Positions 33,801-45,182 of a DNA stretch of 64,000 nt are shown one piece after another; within the stretch, counting starts at the first letter, position 1, and the number at the start of each line of letters is the position of its first letter. Under the pieces are notes generated by a model, which saw nothing but the letters and a program-made list of their open reading frames with translations, ran no database searches and was not told where the DNA came from. The stretch lies in the NCBI GenBank assembly GCA_003415625.1, contig PYIU01000008.1, positions 1,240,001-1,304,000 of the forward strand. Reading direction: 5' to 3'. Origin of the DNA: Aquanectria penicillioides. Its lineage: Eukaryota > Ascomycota > Sordariomycetes > Hypocreales > Nectriaceae. The position numbers and the translations under genes were made by a program.

Positions 33801-36800
33801 GATGCACGATCTGCCGCGCAGCAGACCGCACATCGACATACGGCAGGGCATCATTCTTGGCTGCTCTGGTAGCTTCCCACTGTAGTACCGGTTTGTAACA
33901 ACAACAAAGCAAGCAGAGAGTGAAATTGTGGGATCGAGGGGAGGACGGGAGGGTGTGGCACATGATGGAATTCCCAGTTAGGAAACGACATCAGTCTCCG
34001 GACCTCTCAGTGGACTGCATCTTACCAACCTCCAAGTTCGTCTCGGTGTGCGTTCTGCCTTGTATACATGTAGGTAGTCTTAAGTTGCGAGCTCCTTGCA
34101 TGCAGGTTGAAACGACCAACAGCAACCAGGTGGCGGTGGTGCTGGTGTCCTCCTGACGCTTGAGGCTCCCTTGGCTTTTGCCAGCGGTCTTTGGCATAAC
34201 TTGATCCTCGCGCTTGGCGTGGGAGAAGCGAATGTGCTGGGCTCGAAGAGGTTCCAGCCGCGCGTTTGCATTCCATGAAAGCCTGGACCGATCTCAAGGT
34301 TGTTTTGCACCCCTCGCCCAGACCAGCCCTCATCCCGCTTTTTTTTTCTACTTCTTCTCCAGCCTTTTTCCCCTCCCCGGATTGTCATGCTTGAAAGGTT
34401 CGCAGAAGGGATCAGATCAGATTTCCGACACCCCTAGCAACCAAATTTGGGCAGAGGAAGGCAGCTCTTGCATTTGGGCGGAGCTCCATCACGGTAACAC
34501 TGGTGGTTCATCCTCAAGCACAGCGTCGACGCATGCAGTTCCCCATACCCCTGCCCTTGTACCGTTGGAGTTAAACTTGCGCTGCGCTTTCTTGCCGGGA
34601 TAGGCATGAGGCGTCCATTGCTTTTAATGAGTCAAAAGGCCAGAGTTTAGCACATGCCTTACTACCCTCCCCATGTAGCCGGCAAATGGTGATGCCACGG
34701 GGTAGCCCAAACTCAGGCAATTAGCCGCCTTGGAAGTTGTCTCGTCTCTTCTCTCTGCTCCGCCGGCCTCCTCCGCCCCCCCAGTGAAGGTTCGCTCCCG
34801 TCGCCGTCTCTGGTTGTTCCCAGTTGCCCGTAGGTGGAGCAACAACATCAACCCCATCGGTCGAGTGTCGTCGAGTGGGACCACTCAGATCCCTCCAAGG
34901 CCTGGCTTGGGACTGGTGGTCGGGCGGTTCCAGGGCAGTCATGGGATGTTTTTTTTTTTATTTTCATTTAACAGGAAATTTTCTGGAGTCTGTTATTCCC
35001 TTGGCTACGGTACCCCATTTTGCAGATGAGGAAATAAATGCCATTCACCAGCGCTCAGGTCCCCCCTTGTTCTCTCTTCTCTCCCTAGAGCCCGCAGGGG
35101 TGGTCCAGTCCAGTCAGCACCTGACAACGGGATCCCACAGGCACATCTGACGAAGGGCTGACTAGGTAGCCTTTGTTGGAGGGCGTCGTCGGGCAAGGTG
35201 TGAGGGCACAATTGCTGATGAAGATGCTCAAAACGGACAGCGAGCGAGCGGAAGGGGGGTGTGGGCGTGGCGTAGCCTTTACGTATTTGGACATCGCCTA
35301 TAGCGGCTGGAAGAACGAGTGGATGTCCGCGTCCTTGTCAGAGGGTGCGTGATGGGCCTCGAGAGTTGCAGCATTGCATGATGGACGGATGGATGGGTGC
35401 CTGTGTGCCATGTCCCACGCCGAATTTCCGGGCTCGAAGCCTGCCTGCCTCATTGACGGATCGAGAAGAAGCATACTAATTCTACGGCTACAGCTACGGG
35501 CACGGCTACTAGCAATCCTTAATATTTTTTGGCCTGAAATTGGAACTGTCCAGTGGCCGTGGCGTCGGGGGTAAGTCGGGGTTCGTAGGGGCGTACCTCA
35601 TTTCTCAGAGGGCCGAAGGAGGGCGGCAATGCCATCAGGTGTTGTTTTGGTGTGCCGTCCGTCGCAAAGGTGCCAGGTGCGGCGCTGCGGCGGTATGGCA
35701 TTTCCGCGGGGAGGCTTCGCTGCTGGTGTTTGTGCTTGTGCTGGCTGACTGAGCTCTCGTCGCTCGCCCTCTGCTTTGCCGCAAACAGGTAGTAAACTAT
35801 AGCAACTGAATGTGGTATGGTGATACTTGGGATCCATGCCCAATCCACACCTCACAGGCCGCATCCACGGTGTGAAATGATCGACTGCAGCCCTTCCAGG
35901 CAAGGTGTGCTTTTGGTCCTGTCCTTCTGTGCTCCTTCGCTGTGCTCCCTGACTAAAGGACAAACCCACAGTTCATCCCCATGAAACCAGCGCCGCCACA
36001 GACAGTTAGCTCTGCCGCGCCAGCGCCAGCACCAGCGCAAAGTCGTCATGTGTTCGCCCACATCACCTCATACTTTCCGGGCTCCGAGACCGAACCCCCC
36101 TTCTAAGCGTTCCAAGTGCATTCAGAGTGCGAGACAGACACACACACTCCCCACACTCTGGGCTTACGCTACCCGGCCCGGACCAGGATTCGGGAGTTGC
36201 GGGCCCCGAAAGGCTCACTGAGACGCCTTAGACGGAGCCCCAAGCAGATGAGATGATGGGCTCATTTGCCGGTTGTGAATGGTGGACGCGGCCGACGACG
36301 CCCTGTAACTCTGCTGCCCCCTTCGGCGGCTTCCACCACTCACGGCACCATCTGGGCTGTTTGTCGCAGTGCTGGACGCCTGAGGGGACGCCTGGGGAGC
36401 CCGCCTTGACGGCGCCTTTGAGCTGCTGCGGCGGGTGATCACTTTTTGTCTGTCGGTGTAGGAGGGGGAGAGCACTAACAACCAGCGGCGTAGAGGTGGT
36501 CGGTGTAAGTACGTATTCGTAGCACTGCAAGACAAATGGATTTTCGTAACTCGGAGCAAATGGGACAAATTGCACGTTTCCCTAATTGATGGCCTCATCA
36601 ATCGTCAATTCGCTCAGCGAAAAATCCTGCGACCTCGCTAGGCTCAGCACTGAATGTCTTAGCAACCAACGCTGGCGGCAACCCACGGGCAGCATCGGGT
36701 CTCCCGACTTCTCAAGGTGCTGCGCTGGAGCTTCTATGGAGCCGCGCGCCGGACCCGGTGTCGTGTCCTCACGACGACGACGGCCGGGCAGGTCGAGTCA

Positions 36801-38051
36801 AGACGCTGCTCTGCTCACGGGAATTAAGCAAAACCCCTGTGCCCTGTGCTCTGTGCCCTGCCTGGTCTGATCCATCAATGGAAGGGGGGGCACCAGCGAT
36901 CCACGATCGGTCCAGTGAGATCCTCCCCCCTGTGCGCACACACCAAGGGCATTCAATTTTTTCGTCCTTCTTTCTCATTCTCTGGAGCATCGTCCCCCAC
37001 TTGTCGCCGCAGTTCGCGAGTCGGCCAGACCATCCCAGGGTTGTAATTCGTACGTATATTCCGTACGTACGTACTCGCGTACCGGTGCACCCTTGTCCGC
37101 CTAGCGGCGTGCCCAGTCCCCAGCCAGTCGTCCAGGCACACGCCCAGATGCTCCACAGCTTCTTCGCGTGCTCTCGCCTCTTTTTTTTCCTCTGCTCTGG
37201 ACCGTCGGCCATGGATTATGGACCGTCGACCTGTCTTGGCCAGAGCACCTCATCACGTTCACCGTTTGACTGAGGGACCACCGTATCCACACACGCCCCA
37301 CCCCCCTTGCGATGGCACCCCGTGGGCCGTGGGCCGTGTCGTGGACTTATACACCACCCGGCACGGCATGTGCATGTATTGCACCGTACTGTACTTGGTA
37401 CCTACACACCTCACTTACACAGCACGCCCGTGGCCCTGCCTTCGGGCAACGCCAAGGGCAGTCAGGCGGGAGCTGCTGTCAGTGGATGCCCTCCAAGGCG
37501 CCACTGAACAAGCTCGTCATGGCAGGGCATTGCTCGCTATGACACATCGTTTCCCCCGCCGGTGACGACTAGAATATTTATTCTTGCTCAAGCTCCTGGT
37601 GGCCGAAACTCATAATAAGGGGGCTGAATCTCTTCCATCTCCATGGTTCTGATCTCTCTTTCGTGAAATAAGATCAACAGCTTTCCCCAGACTTGTCTGA
37701 CAATTCTCCCTTCCTCCCAAACCTGCTTCTACCCCAGACGAACCTGATCTTGCAGAGCTTCCATACAGCTTCCACCAGCGTTCGACTCTCGCCACCTCGC
37801 CACCCCGTCACTTACACACACTTACCCCCACAGACGGACAGCATCACCACGACCAACATCCCCCTGGTCACTAGTGCTCCTATAGCAACAGCAACAAGCA
37901 ATTGACTTTTGTACGGGCTCATCTTTTCGTCCTACAGTCGCTCGTTCACCCCCGAGACCAAATAAAGGAATTGGAAAACAATACCCAGGAGCGCCTCTGC
38001 CTGAAGGGGAATTTTTTTGTCAAGAAAAAAAGTTACGGGACCGGACCGCAG

Positions 38052-38073
38052 ACACACACACACACACACACAC
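38052..38073. repeat. (AC)n microsatellite in the arrestin upstream region
   Basis: Eleven AC units in a row, about 420 bases before the arrestin start codon, probably in its promoter or leader. Confidence 0.85.
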
Positions 38074-38491
38074 CCCCTCCACCCTCTGCCCTCCGAATCC
38101 CGAGACCGAAAGAATAAGGCGATCGACCCTAGTCACGGCCAAGCTTCCACACGCGCCTTGAACTAAGCTAGCTCCCCTGACGCCTTTTGCATCGTCATCG
38201 GCGTTCTGGTGCCGCCTGCAGCCGCTGCACTGCATCTCCTTGCGTCAGTCAGCCGACCACACTCTACACATCGGCATCAGACCAGGCTCTTGTGAACAGC
38301 CTTTACCCCTGGTGGTCTTAGGCTGCACATTACCAACCCATCGCATCATCAACCCAGCGGCGCCGGCGTCGACTGTGTTTGCGTGTGTGTGAGAAATTCC
38401 CATTGCACCAAAACATCGAGTACAAAACCCCCCCACCACAGGGCCGCAACTCAAAAAAGTCAAAGGCCTCCCTCTCTTACAGTCGCCCACC

Positions 38492-39955
38492 ATGCCCCAC
38501 CGCGTGACCAACTTCCTTCGCACATCCTCTGGCAACATTGCCCAGATCAAGAAGGTTGCCATTTCTCGATCCCGCACCACCAGCCCCGACACTTCAGACG
38601 GCGAGGACCTGTCCAATGCCCCATCGGTGAAGATGCCCGACCTGGCTGAGGGCGTTCGAAAGCACCATCGCATCTCGCTGCCCTTTGGCAAGTCGGCCAA
38701 GGAGCACCACCACAGTGCCGCTACTCTGGGATGGAGCATTGAGAGCCCTCCCGTTGTTTTCCATGGCAACCCCGACGAGAGCACCGGCGCCTTGATCACT
38801 GGCCAGATGTTCATCGACGTCCGTGACGAGTCGGTTGAGATTGGCACCTTTACCGCCAGCCTCCGCCTTCAGACCGTCCAGAAGCGCCCATTCCAGGGCC
38901 ATTGCACCGACTGCCAGAACCAATACACCGAGCTTCAGAGCTGGAAGTTTCTGGCTCAACCCACAACTCTGCGACGAGGTCGTCACTCTTTCCCCTTCTC
39001 AATCCTCCTCGGCGGCCATCTGCCCGCCTCCATGGACACTCCCCTCGTGTCCATTGCCTACGAGTTCAGCGCCGACGCTCTCGTCACCAGCAGCTCCTGC
39101 TCGCACACTGGCTCTTGCGATCCCATCCGCTTTGAGAAGACATTTACCGTCAAGCGATCAATCCCCGAGCATGACCTTCCCCACCACTCCGTCCGCGTCT
39201 TCCCCCCTACCAACATCAAGGCCAGCGCCCATTACAGCTCCATCATCCACCCCACTGGCACAAACAAGGTGTCTCTCCGCCTGGACGGCCTCGTAACCCG
39301 CAACGACAAGGCAAAGACGATTGATTTTTGGCGACTCAAGAAGGTCACCTGGAGGCTCGAGGAGACCATCAAGACGGTGGCTCCCGCCTGCGGGCGCCAC
39401 TCCCCCGCCGCCAATGCAACTGACCCAGAGAAGAAGGGCCTTCCCCGGACCGAGGTGCGCCTCCTCGGCGAGAAGCACCTCCACGAGGGCTGGAAGTCCG
39501 ACTTTAGCGGCGTCGACGGCAACGTCGAGATGGAATTCGACTACTTCGTCAACCAGTACAAGGCGCACACCCGCGAGCTCAAGTACGCCTGCGACACCAA
39601 GACCCCCGAGGGAGTCGAGGTGACGCACTCGCTGCTCATCGAGCTGGTTGTGTCTCGGGAATACGCCCCCGAGGGCAAGCCTCACATGGCTACGCAGACC
39701 GGCACTGGACGCATCCTGCGCATGCACTACGGCGTCGTCATGACCGACCACGCCGGGATGGGCGTCAGCTGGGATAACGAGGCCCCGCCCGTCTATCAGG
39801 ACGTCCCTCCTAGCCCCCCAGCCTACCCGGCTCTTGAGCCCCCCATCGATTACGAGAACCTCGAGCCCCTCGATGCCCACCGACTAAGTGTTGAATCTGG
39901 GCAGCGACTATCAGGAGAGCACTCTGGGGCGCAATCAAGGCGGCCATCGGCATAA
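38492..39955 (+). CDS. Arrestin-related trafficking adaptor (ART), Ldb19/Art1-like, 487 aa
   Basis: Single exon starting MPHRVTNFLR in the context CACCATGCC, with strong C-ending codon use. Residues about 1-70 are basic and serine-rich. Residues about 78-210 form an arrestin-type beta sandwich (GWSIESPPVVFHGNPDESTG, then ALITGQMFIDV and RRGRHSFPFSILLGG), resembling the Ldb19/Art1 N-terminal domain. A second sandwich follows at about 215-420. The tail carries two PPxY motifs, PPVY at 432-435 and PPAY at 442-445. In ART proteins such motifs bind the WW domains of the Nedd4-type ligase Rsp5/HulA, recruiting it to plasma-membrane transporters so that these are ubiquitinated and endocytosed. The gene stands alone between two gene-poor regions and has a very long upstream space, which suggests extended regulation. 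Assignment to the Art1 branch rather than another ART is tentative. Confidence 0.88.
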   Translation: MPHRVTNFLRTSSGNIAQIKKVAISRSRTTSPDTSDGEDLSNAPSVKMPDLAEGVRKHHRISLPFGKSAKEHHHSAATLGWSIESPPVVFHGNPDESTGALITGQMFIDVRDESVEIGTFTASLRLQTVQKRPFQGHCTDCQNQYTELQSWKFLAQPTTLRRGRHSFPFSILLGGHLPASMDTPLVSIAYEFSADALVTSSSCSHTGSCDPIRFEKTFTVKRSIPEHDLPHHSVRVFPPTNIKASAHYSSIIHPTGTNKVSLRLDGLVTRNDKAKTIDFWRLKKVTWRLEETIKTVAPACGRHSPAANATDPEKKGLPRTEVRLLGEKHLHEGWKSDFSGVDGNVEMEFDYFVNQYKAHTRELKYACDTKTPEGVEVTHSLLIELVVSREYAPEGKPHMATQTGTGRILRMHYGVVMTDHAGMGVSWDNEAPPVYQDVPPSPPAYPALEPPIDYENLEPLDAHRLSVESGQRLSGEHSGAQSRRPSA

Positions 39956-41930
39956 GGCTGCCGAGAGTACCCTATCACAACAACAAACCTGCATTTCGTT
40001 CAACGAAATTTTTTACCCCTCTTCCTGCCTCTATGCCTCCTTATCTTTTTTAAAAAAAAAAAATTCTTCTTCGTCGTCTGTTTTTTTACACGATGTTACA
40101 AAGCCATGCATGAGATACGAGGCGAGCTTTTGGATTTCTCATTTGCAACAAACATACCCCACCAGCGTTGATTGGAAGACAGAGATCTTTCTGTCATTAC
40201 AAAGGGACGGGAACAACAGGACATTTTTTTCTCTGGTTTATGATGCACAACAAAAAATACGGTGGAGTAATCATGTATGGTCACATGCTGGGCGGGACAA
40301 CATTTACGAAAAGAAGATACCCCAAAGCCAAAGATGTGTGTTTTGATAAGAGCAACGCTCTGAGATAGCCCAGGACGCAAAAGACGCCGGGCATAGTTAT
40401 GAGTTGGCAATAACAAATAGCAAAAACATTTGAAATAGCGAAAAATACAAACAAAGTTGAAATCATAATCCGTATCTAGTAATTATGACCAGTGCCACCG
40501 TGACGATCAACGGCTCGAGGGCATCACTGAAGCCAGGCGGCATCGCGGCATGCGAAGGAGAGGGGAATGGCGCAAATGCTCGTGCAGCCTCGACGCCCGA
40601 CCGCCGGGCGACCATGCTGATTGTGCCTCTTGACTACAGACTACATGCTCGACAGTGCTGTGCGACCTCCACCACCGCCACCACACACACCCACGATCCA
40701 TTGCGACGAGGCCAGAGTTGCCCGGTTGTTGCGCTTGCAGAAGTTGGCGTCTGGGGCATCGCGGGGTGAGCAAGGGAAAAACGGGAGCGGGATGGCGGGG
40801 CGCAGCATTTTGCGGAGAGGAGGGGGGGAGAGGGGAAGCGAACAAAGTGGCGTGTGTGCTTGTGAATGGTGTTTTTGCCGTGGTGGCGGTGGTCGCCAGC
40901 CTTGAAATCTGATCCTGCCTGGGGATTCGCCCATTCGCTGGACAAGATCCCGTTACGCGGAACCCCAGATGAGGTGGACCTGAGGGGCCCCAAGCCGTAT
41001 GCGGACACTCTAGAGAGTACCTAGAGACGGTTGTTGGAGTTGGGGGGTGGTGTTGGTCTCCTCTCCTCCGACACGCCGGGCGATGAGGGTCTCCGCTATC
41101 GGATATTGCAAAGACTCACCACCTCAGGTGGTTTTCGGCCCTGAGGTGGTTCTCGGCCGGGCTGCGCATGAACGCTGGCCCCAGTTTTCCCTGCTTATTG
41201 CTTGTGCTTGCGCTTCTGCGTTTGGGCCTGTGACCCACCGTCAGTTGACGACGGGGAAACGGCGCAGGCGAGGGGATCGGGGCGGGCATCCGACGCGGAA
41301 TGGGGCGGCGCGAAGGGCGCACTCACGAGAAGGATGGATGGGCGGCACGATGAGAGGAGAAGCGGGCCGGGGGTTGTGAATGAGTGACCAAGATGGTGCG
41401 GTGCGTTGGCCAGATCGAACTCATTGGGCGGACGGGCGGTCGTTTCCGAATACGTACTACTCCATGCCACCATACGGATGTGCATCACATTAGTTTAGTG
41501 TCGGTCTCGGTGTTAGTTTCTGTGTCTGTGTGTTTGTGCGCACATGTGATGATGGCCATCATGGGTTGACGGGCGGGCGGCGAAAAGTGAAAGACAGGGC
41601 GACGGGGCGTTTAGCAATTCGGATCAGAAGGCAACCACTCTAGCGGCCGATTTCTCAGCTCTTCGCTTGTGCGCAACGCCTCCCATCTGCCGAATAGGAA
41701 ACTCGAAAATATGACCACAGAGCAGAGGGTGCGTAAACGAAGCCCGTTCCGTATCTAGTTTAATTACAAGTTGTTCCGTTCCGAACCATCTATGCCTCGT
41801 GACTCCAGCAAAGCCTCTCGGCCAACTAGACTCTTGCCAGCTCGTTGCCAGAACACCAATGCGGTACGGTGCAGCTTGACATGACGGATCCTGATTGACA
41901 AAAAACTGTCCACCATTGGCTTTTAGCAAG
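39956..41930. other. Intergenic region, 2 kb
   Basis: The 3' flank of the arrestin gene, with an A11 tract near 40,053. The rest is GC-rich with overlapping spurious open frames on both strands. No feature is supported. Confidence 0.5.
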
Positions 41931-42522
41931 CTATCCTGTGAGACAAAGACCATATGGGAAGAAGCCTAGGTAAGCACACGAGCCGCAGCCGCGTCCGCAG
42001 GTTGTGCTGTTGTGACATGCAACCGGCGGGCTACACTCGCCCAAGACTTTGGGGTCAATCTGAGCTGGGTCGGTGCTTCTCGCAGCGAGGACTCCCATGA
42101 TACCCTCGAGCGAGATGCCAGGAGGAGGGATCGTCAATGTTGGGGGGAGATTGTCGACACGGTCAGCACGGAGCTGTTTATCGTCAACTCGCAGAGGAGG
42201 ATGACTAGTTGCCAACTTGTGGATGCGGGCACCGTCAAGACGAGCGTAGTCTAAGACGGATCCATTGGCGGCAAAGCTGCGTAGAATATTGTCTGGGCCT
42301 AGGCGAAGAACGCCGGCAGCATCTTTGCGTATGATGCGAAGGGCAGTGTGGAACGAGCGGGAACTGTACAGAGGAAGAGCATCCGTGACGTGATTGAGTG
42401 TAGGTGCAGCGAGGCCCTGGACGTGATGTTAGAGCAGTGACGAGGGTGAGCAGGAAGATGGAACTGACCGTGAGTGCGAAGGCGAAGAAGACAAGGAGCC
42501 AAACAATCTTGTGTTTCTGCAT
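41931..42522 (-). CDS. Small secreted cysteine-rich protein, two exons, 179 aa (candidate effector-type)
   Basis: Minus-strand exons 42469-42522 (18 codons) and 41931-42416 are joined in phase 0 by a 52-nt intron (donor GTCAGT, branch-like CTAAC, acceptor CAG). The join makes a clear signal peptide: MQKHK, then a hydrophobic core IVWLLVFFAFALTGLA, with likely cleavage near GLA-APT. The mature part is rich in L, R, P and D, with a proline-rich segment LPPTLTIPPPG. All six cysteines lie in the last 34 residues (about 146, 152, 158, 162, 165 and 176), suggesting a compact disulfide knot of three bonds, with one N-glycosylation site (NST). I recognise no family. Size, signal peptide, terminal cysteines and isolation in gene-poor DNA fit fungal small secreted proteins, but no activity can be inferred. 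Confidence 0.75.
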
Positions 42523-44449
42523 AATTGCGTGTTTCTCGAGGCGGGCGTGATTCGAAGATAGTTGTGTATGTCTAGGTCCAGAAAGTTTTACCTCTCTTCC
42601 GACGACTGATCAGACACAGAGTGCTACAATGAGTGAACGAATGAGTGATGCAGAAACACAAGTAAAGAAGAAGCTTGTATTGTTGCGAAGAGGCCTTTTG
42701 AAGTTCATCTTGCTGCCCACCTGCTTTGTAGAGAACTCATTGCCAACTCGGTCGGGTCTCACCCTGCGCTCACTCTTGTTCCCCGTTCTAACATGGGAAG
42801 TTCCAAACGCAAGCCCGAACCCTGGCGCCAAGCCGTACAATCAGGCCGCTGCAAACTAAACCCACTGTCTGCACCAACTCCTCGAGTATTTCTTGCAAAT
42901 TTCGGGCAAATCACCAATCGCAAAGTGATCGAGAAACAATGCATCATTCGGCAAGTTTTTTCGCCGGCGGCGTAAGAAGGGAACTCTCGATTTCGTCTCG
43001 GCTGATCATACTGGCACGTATTCGAGTGTGAAAGTTTGTGGAACGGATGGAAAGAAGACAAACTAAGCAAATACATGTAGAGAACTTGCTCTCGAAACCT
43101 AATCAGTTCAAACATGTGGTGTAACGAGCTTCAGGGAAAAGATCAAGGCAGAATAAAGGAATAAAATGGGGGATTTGAACAGCAAAATAACAACCTCGAC
43201 CGACATCTATCGGGAAGTGAAGCTATACTAACTTGTGCGTGTGTGTATGTGTTAGAGTTGAGTTGTTCGTTGGGGTCGTGCACCTCCGTGCAAGATAACC
43301 TTGCAGGTGTGTGTAGTGTAGCCTGTGGCAACTAATCCAGTGAGAGCAAATGAGCAATAGATACACCCATGTTAGCTGATTTGATAGTGAAAGACCAAGG
43401 GCAAGAAGACCATCTGGCCTGTTGTCGATGGCCTCCAGAAGGACACTCGAATCAAACCGAGTCGACTCGGACAATGCAATGCCTCAGAAGCCGACGAAAA
43501 GCGCAAGCCGACAAATTCACAAGGCCACGACCTCTTTGTACTCTCACAGGACGATCTGGAGTTCCTCCTGAAAGAACCCTAATGATGCCAGAGACGGGTT
43601 ATAAGTAAAATGTAATCATAACACAAACATAATAAATAGTAGTAGCTGTTCATGCCAGTAGATTAAAGCTTCTCCAACATATGTTTGGAAATCTCTATAC
43701 GTCATGGCTGTGTCACCTACTGCGTTTCCTCGAGCAAACGATGTAATTCATGCGCCGAAAACCACTCCACAGAAGGGATCGAACAGTTCACTAGAAATCG
43801 CAGGACGAGAGGAGCCATAATGCGTCACATCCCACTTTCGAGGAATCATTTCTGTCAACTTGCTGATTTGCACGAAACCCTTTCATCCAGAATGAGCTTC
43901 TGGTCCGTTGGCGAGTATTTAAGTGAGTGTTATTACCACCTTGAGGTTGTTCGCTTGGGTTCCTCCTTGAACCGACGCAACCGTAGGATCGTTGATGGAA
44001 ATGCACACGATTGTCCGTTATACGTTGACCTCGGGGCCGGCGTCCTGTGTGTCAGCTGCATCATTAATTGGGGATATGTTTGAGCCCAGTTATAAACTGA
44101 GGATGGGCAAAAGATAGAATGCATAAAGGAGAGTGAGCTTTCATAACAGCATAAATTATGGTTTATTGTATTTTATAATAACTACTCATTTTATGTTTAC
44201 GTCACACTTATATTCTATGTATGCTTTTCCATAAATTTATTCTCATGTTACAACAGCCCGAGGAGCTCTTTTGTTGTCATTCTGCCTGTGCCATAGTGGC
44301 TTCTGTCCTGCTAGAACAACCTCTGCACGAGAGGTATTCTATTTCTGAGAGTCAAACAAGCTAAGCCGAGAGGTGGATGCTAAGGTCTATGAGTCATTGT
44401 TACAGTCATCACCTCCAACAAATTGGCGTCATCAGACACCAGCAACACA
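42523..44449. other. Intergenic region, 1.9 kb
   Basis: The upstream region of the secreted-protein gene and the flank of tRNA-Glu. It contains only short open frames without support. Confidence 0.5.
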
Positions 44450-44536
44450 TCCGATGTGGTGTAACGGTTATCATTCCGCGTTTTCAACCAAGAAACATAT
44501 GCCGCGGCGAACGGGGTTCGATTCCCCGCATCGGAG
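44450..44536 (+). tRNA. tRNA-Glu (UUC) with a 15-nt intron
   Basis: The acceptor stem TCCGATG pairs perfectly with CATCGGA. The anticodon stem CCGCG pairs with CGCGG around a loop with TTC at 44,483-44,485. A 15-nt intron (44,487-44,501) sits at the canonical place one base after the anticodon. The T-arm is CGGGG-TTCGATT-CCCCG. The mature length is 72 nt, normal for Glu. A T5 run at 44,553-44,557 can end Pol III transcription. Confidence 0.93.
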
Positions 44537-44552
44537 ATACAGCAACGAGTTC

Positions 44553-44557
44553 TTTTT
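44553..44557 (+). terminator. Pol III T-run terminator of tRNA-Glu
   Basis: TTTTT lies 17 bases after the tRNA-Glu end; a second run of nine T follows at about 44,571. Confidence 0.6.
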
Positions 44558-45058
44558 GAGTCTTGAGCTGTTTTTTTTTGTTGCTGTTGTGAAGGAAAAC
44601 TCTTGGTAGTGATTTTTGGACGTGTCTGGCTTGTATGCGTGGAAGGACGCGACCAGGTGGCGGAGATACATTAGAACGCCACCACGAACCCGCACACTCT
44701 TCAGACCTCTCTTAAAATAGATCAAAATAACCAAACAAAAAGCTCATGTATAAATATATGTTTCTTCCAAGAGAAATTTCTTATGTCGGGACAAGAATTA
44801 TTATTTGTGAATCAGTGACTCTCAATTTGACCTCGTTCGTGACATTTATATGTGTCGCAGAGAATGGCGAAAGCGAGACGGCATAGCCACAGCATCAGAA
44901 CCAATATTTCAAAAAGCAATTTTATCTCTATCACTCTGATTTACTGCTGTTTTCTATCTAAATACATGCAGTTAGTTCGACGCAGTCACTATAAGAAGGA
45001 AGTGGAGTGATGGGGCTGGGAGAAGCCCTAAAAAAAATGACCACCCACAACCAGCAGC

Positions 45059-45063
45059 AAAAA
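45059..45063 (-). terminator. Pol III terminator of the 5S rRNA gene
   Basis: On the minus strand a run of T directly follows the 3' end of the 5S gene. Confidence 0.6.
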
Positions 45064-45182
45064 ACATACAACAGCGAGGATTCCCCGGTCGTCACCGACC
45101 CGAGTACTAATTCGCCGCTTCTCAGATTGACTATGGGAGAGCGGACGGGATCCCGTATTTCCTAAGAGCTATGGTCGTATGT
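45064..45182 (-). rRNA. 5S ribosomal RNA gene
   Basis: The 119-nt minus-strand sequence starts ACATACGACCATAG and ends TGTTGTATGT, and its ends pair to form helix I. The internal segments GGGATCCCGTCCGCTC and GGGTCGGTGACGACC match known fungal 5S RNAs. It is a lone gene outside any rDNA array, the arrangement known from many filamentous ascomycetes. Some bases in the middle and in helix IV differ from the common fungal form, so it may be a minor 5S isotype. Confidence 0.92.

Larger units (their letters stand above)
29926..38491. other. Gene-poor region, 8.6 kb, normal base composition
   Basis: No convincing gene is found between the transposon block and the arrestin gene. Open frames overlap one another on both strands and are rich in R, P, S and H, as expected from unselected GC-rich DNA. 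Notable features are repeated GTAC-rich palindromes (31,084-31,096, 33,684-33,694, 37,050-37,076), poly-T and pyrimidine tracts, and a possible gene remnant at 30,464-30,853. The last 600 bases are CT-rich and A-rich and may be the arrestin leader. Confidence 0.5.

Noticed and set aside
36758..37273. 171-codon open frame upstream of the arrestin
   Set aside because: Basic, proline- and cysteine-rich without a domain; an equally long frame overlaps on the other strand.
39158..39880. 240-codon minus-strand open frame inside the arrestin gene
   Set aside because: It is the antisense shadow of a strongly codon-biased exon.
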